Assembly: GCA_937995745.1 (NCBI GenBank) | Contig: CALKIU010000040.1 | Span: forward strand, 1 to 7,918 | Source: an uncultured Bacillaceae bacterium | Lineage (GTDB): Bacteria; Bacillota; Bacilli; Bacillales; Cytobacillaceae | Direction: 5' to 3' | DNA length: 7,918 bases | Part shown: positions 7,723 through 7,918 of the stretch, piece after piece | How positions within the stretch are numbered: position 1 is the stretch's first letter | Layout: the number at the start of each line of letters is the position of its first letter | Notes under the pieces: model-generated | What the model was told of the DNA's origin: nothing | Seen by the model: only the letters and a program-made list of their open reading frames with translations | Databases searched by the model: none | Program-made: the position numbers and the translations under genes

Positions 7723-7845
7723 GAACATTCTTTTTTCCTATTTTACTTAAAATGAAGGGAAATTGGAAATACAAGTCTGTGAAGAAAGTTAGGGGAATGT
7801 TGCACAGTTCAAGAAATGTTTGGTTTTGGGGAGGGGATTTCAATA
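7723..7845 (-). other. Untranslated leader between the proposed promoter and jetD
   Basis: This stretch has no ORF with a ribosome binding site and no strong terminator-type hairpin. It is AT-rich with a pyrimidine-rich minus strand (for example CCCCTCCCC near 7835). A loose dyad, GAA-N3-TGCA-N3-TTC, spans 7795-7810 and could be an operator half-site pair, but it matches no motif I recognise. The bases beyond the promoter to the window end (7881-7918) hold nothing I can identify. Confidence 0.4.
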
Positions 7846-7851
7846 AAAATC

Positions 7852-7880
7852 GTTTTACGGGCAATCAATAGATTTGTCAA
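7852..7880 (-). promoter_or_regulatory. Probable sigma-A-type promoter of the jet operon
   Basis: On the minus strand a perfect -35 hexamer TTGACA (7880-7875) is followed after exactly 17 nt by TAAAAC (7857-7852), which matches 4 of 6 positions of TATAAT. Transcription would begin near 7845, giving a leader of about 135 nt before jetD. A second, weaker candidate lies closer to the gene: TAAAAT (7745-7740, 5 of 6) with a poor -35 (TTCCAA) 17 nt upstream, which would leave only about a 25-nt leader. I could not tell the two apart without transcript data. Confidence 0.6.
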
Positions 7881-7918
7881 AACAATAAAAAATGGAAATT
7901 TTTGTTGAGAAGTGTTTC

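Noticed and set aside
7720..7810. A LexA/SOS box upstream of jetD
   Set aside because: The GAAC and GTTC half-sites near 7722-7730 and 7795-7810 do not have the CGAAC-N4-GTTCG spacing of the Bacillus LexA operator.
7892..7918. The start of a plus-strand gene at the ATG at 7892
   Set aside because: Only nine codons fit before the window ends and no Shine-Dalgarno precedes the ATG, so it cannot be supported.

Overview
The window holds one complete, tightly packed four-gene operon on the minus strand. I read it as a Wadjet (JetABCD) SMC-family plasmid-defence system in the order jetD-jetA-jetB-jetC. The composition is AT-rich and the proteins are rich in Lys, Glu and Gln. Each gene has a strong GGAGG-type ribosome binding site, two genes start at GTG or TTG, and the operon ends in a hairpin terminator. 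Together these point to a low-GC Gram-positive host, most likely of the Bacillaceae; the species cannot be fixed from this window.

Layout in the direction of transcription (right to left): an intergenic region with a good sigma-A-like promoter (7852-7880) and a leader of roughly 135 nt; jetD (7709-6675), a Toprim-domain nuclease with an N-terminal winged-helix-like region; jetA (6705-5197), the kleisin-like subunit; jetB (5210-4467), the small kite-like subunit; jetC (4483-65), a 1472-residue SMC-like ATPase with long coiled coils and a central hinge-like domain; then a perfect 17-bp hairpin (2-47) acting as terminator. All three gene junctions overlap (31, 14 and 17 nt), so the four proteins are probably translationally coupled.

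From published work on the family, JetA, JetB and JetC form an SMC motor that extrudes DNA loops, recognises small circular DNA, and hands it to JetD for cleavage. The D-first order and the long JetC fit what I remember of type II Wadjet better than type I (A-B-C-D), but the subtype needs a profile search. The system is therefore known in outline. The most unusual details are a pentapeptide at the extreme C-terminus of JetC (QMSLF) that matches the bacterial sliding-clamp-binding motif, and a JetC ATPase site with Asn in place of the usual catalytic Glu after the Walker B Asp (DNPFG), combined with an atypical Walker A (LENGGGKT). The rest of the sequence is accounted for by these genes. No tRNA, rRNA, CRISPR array, insertion sequence or attachment site was seen.
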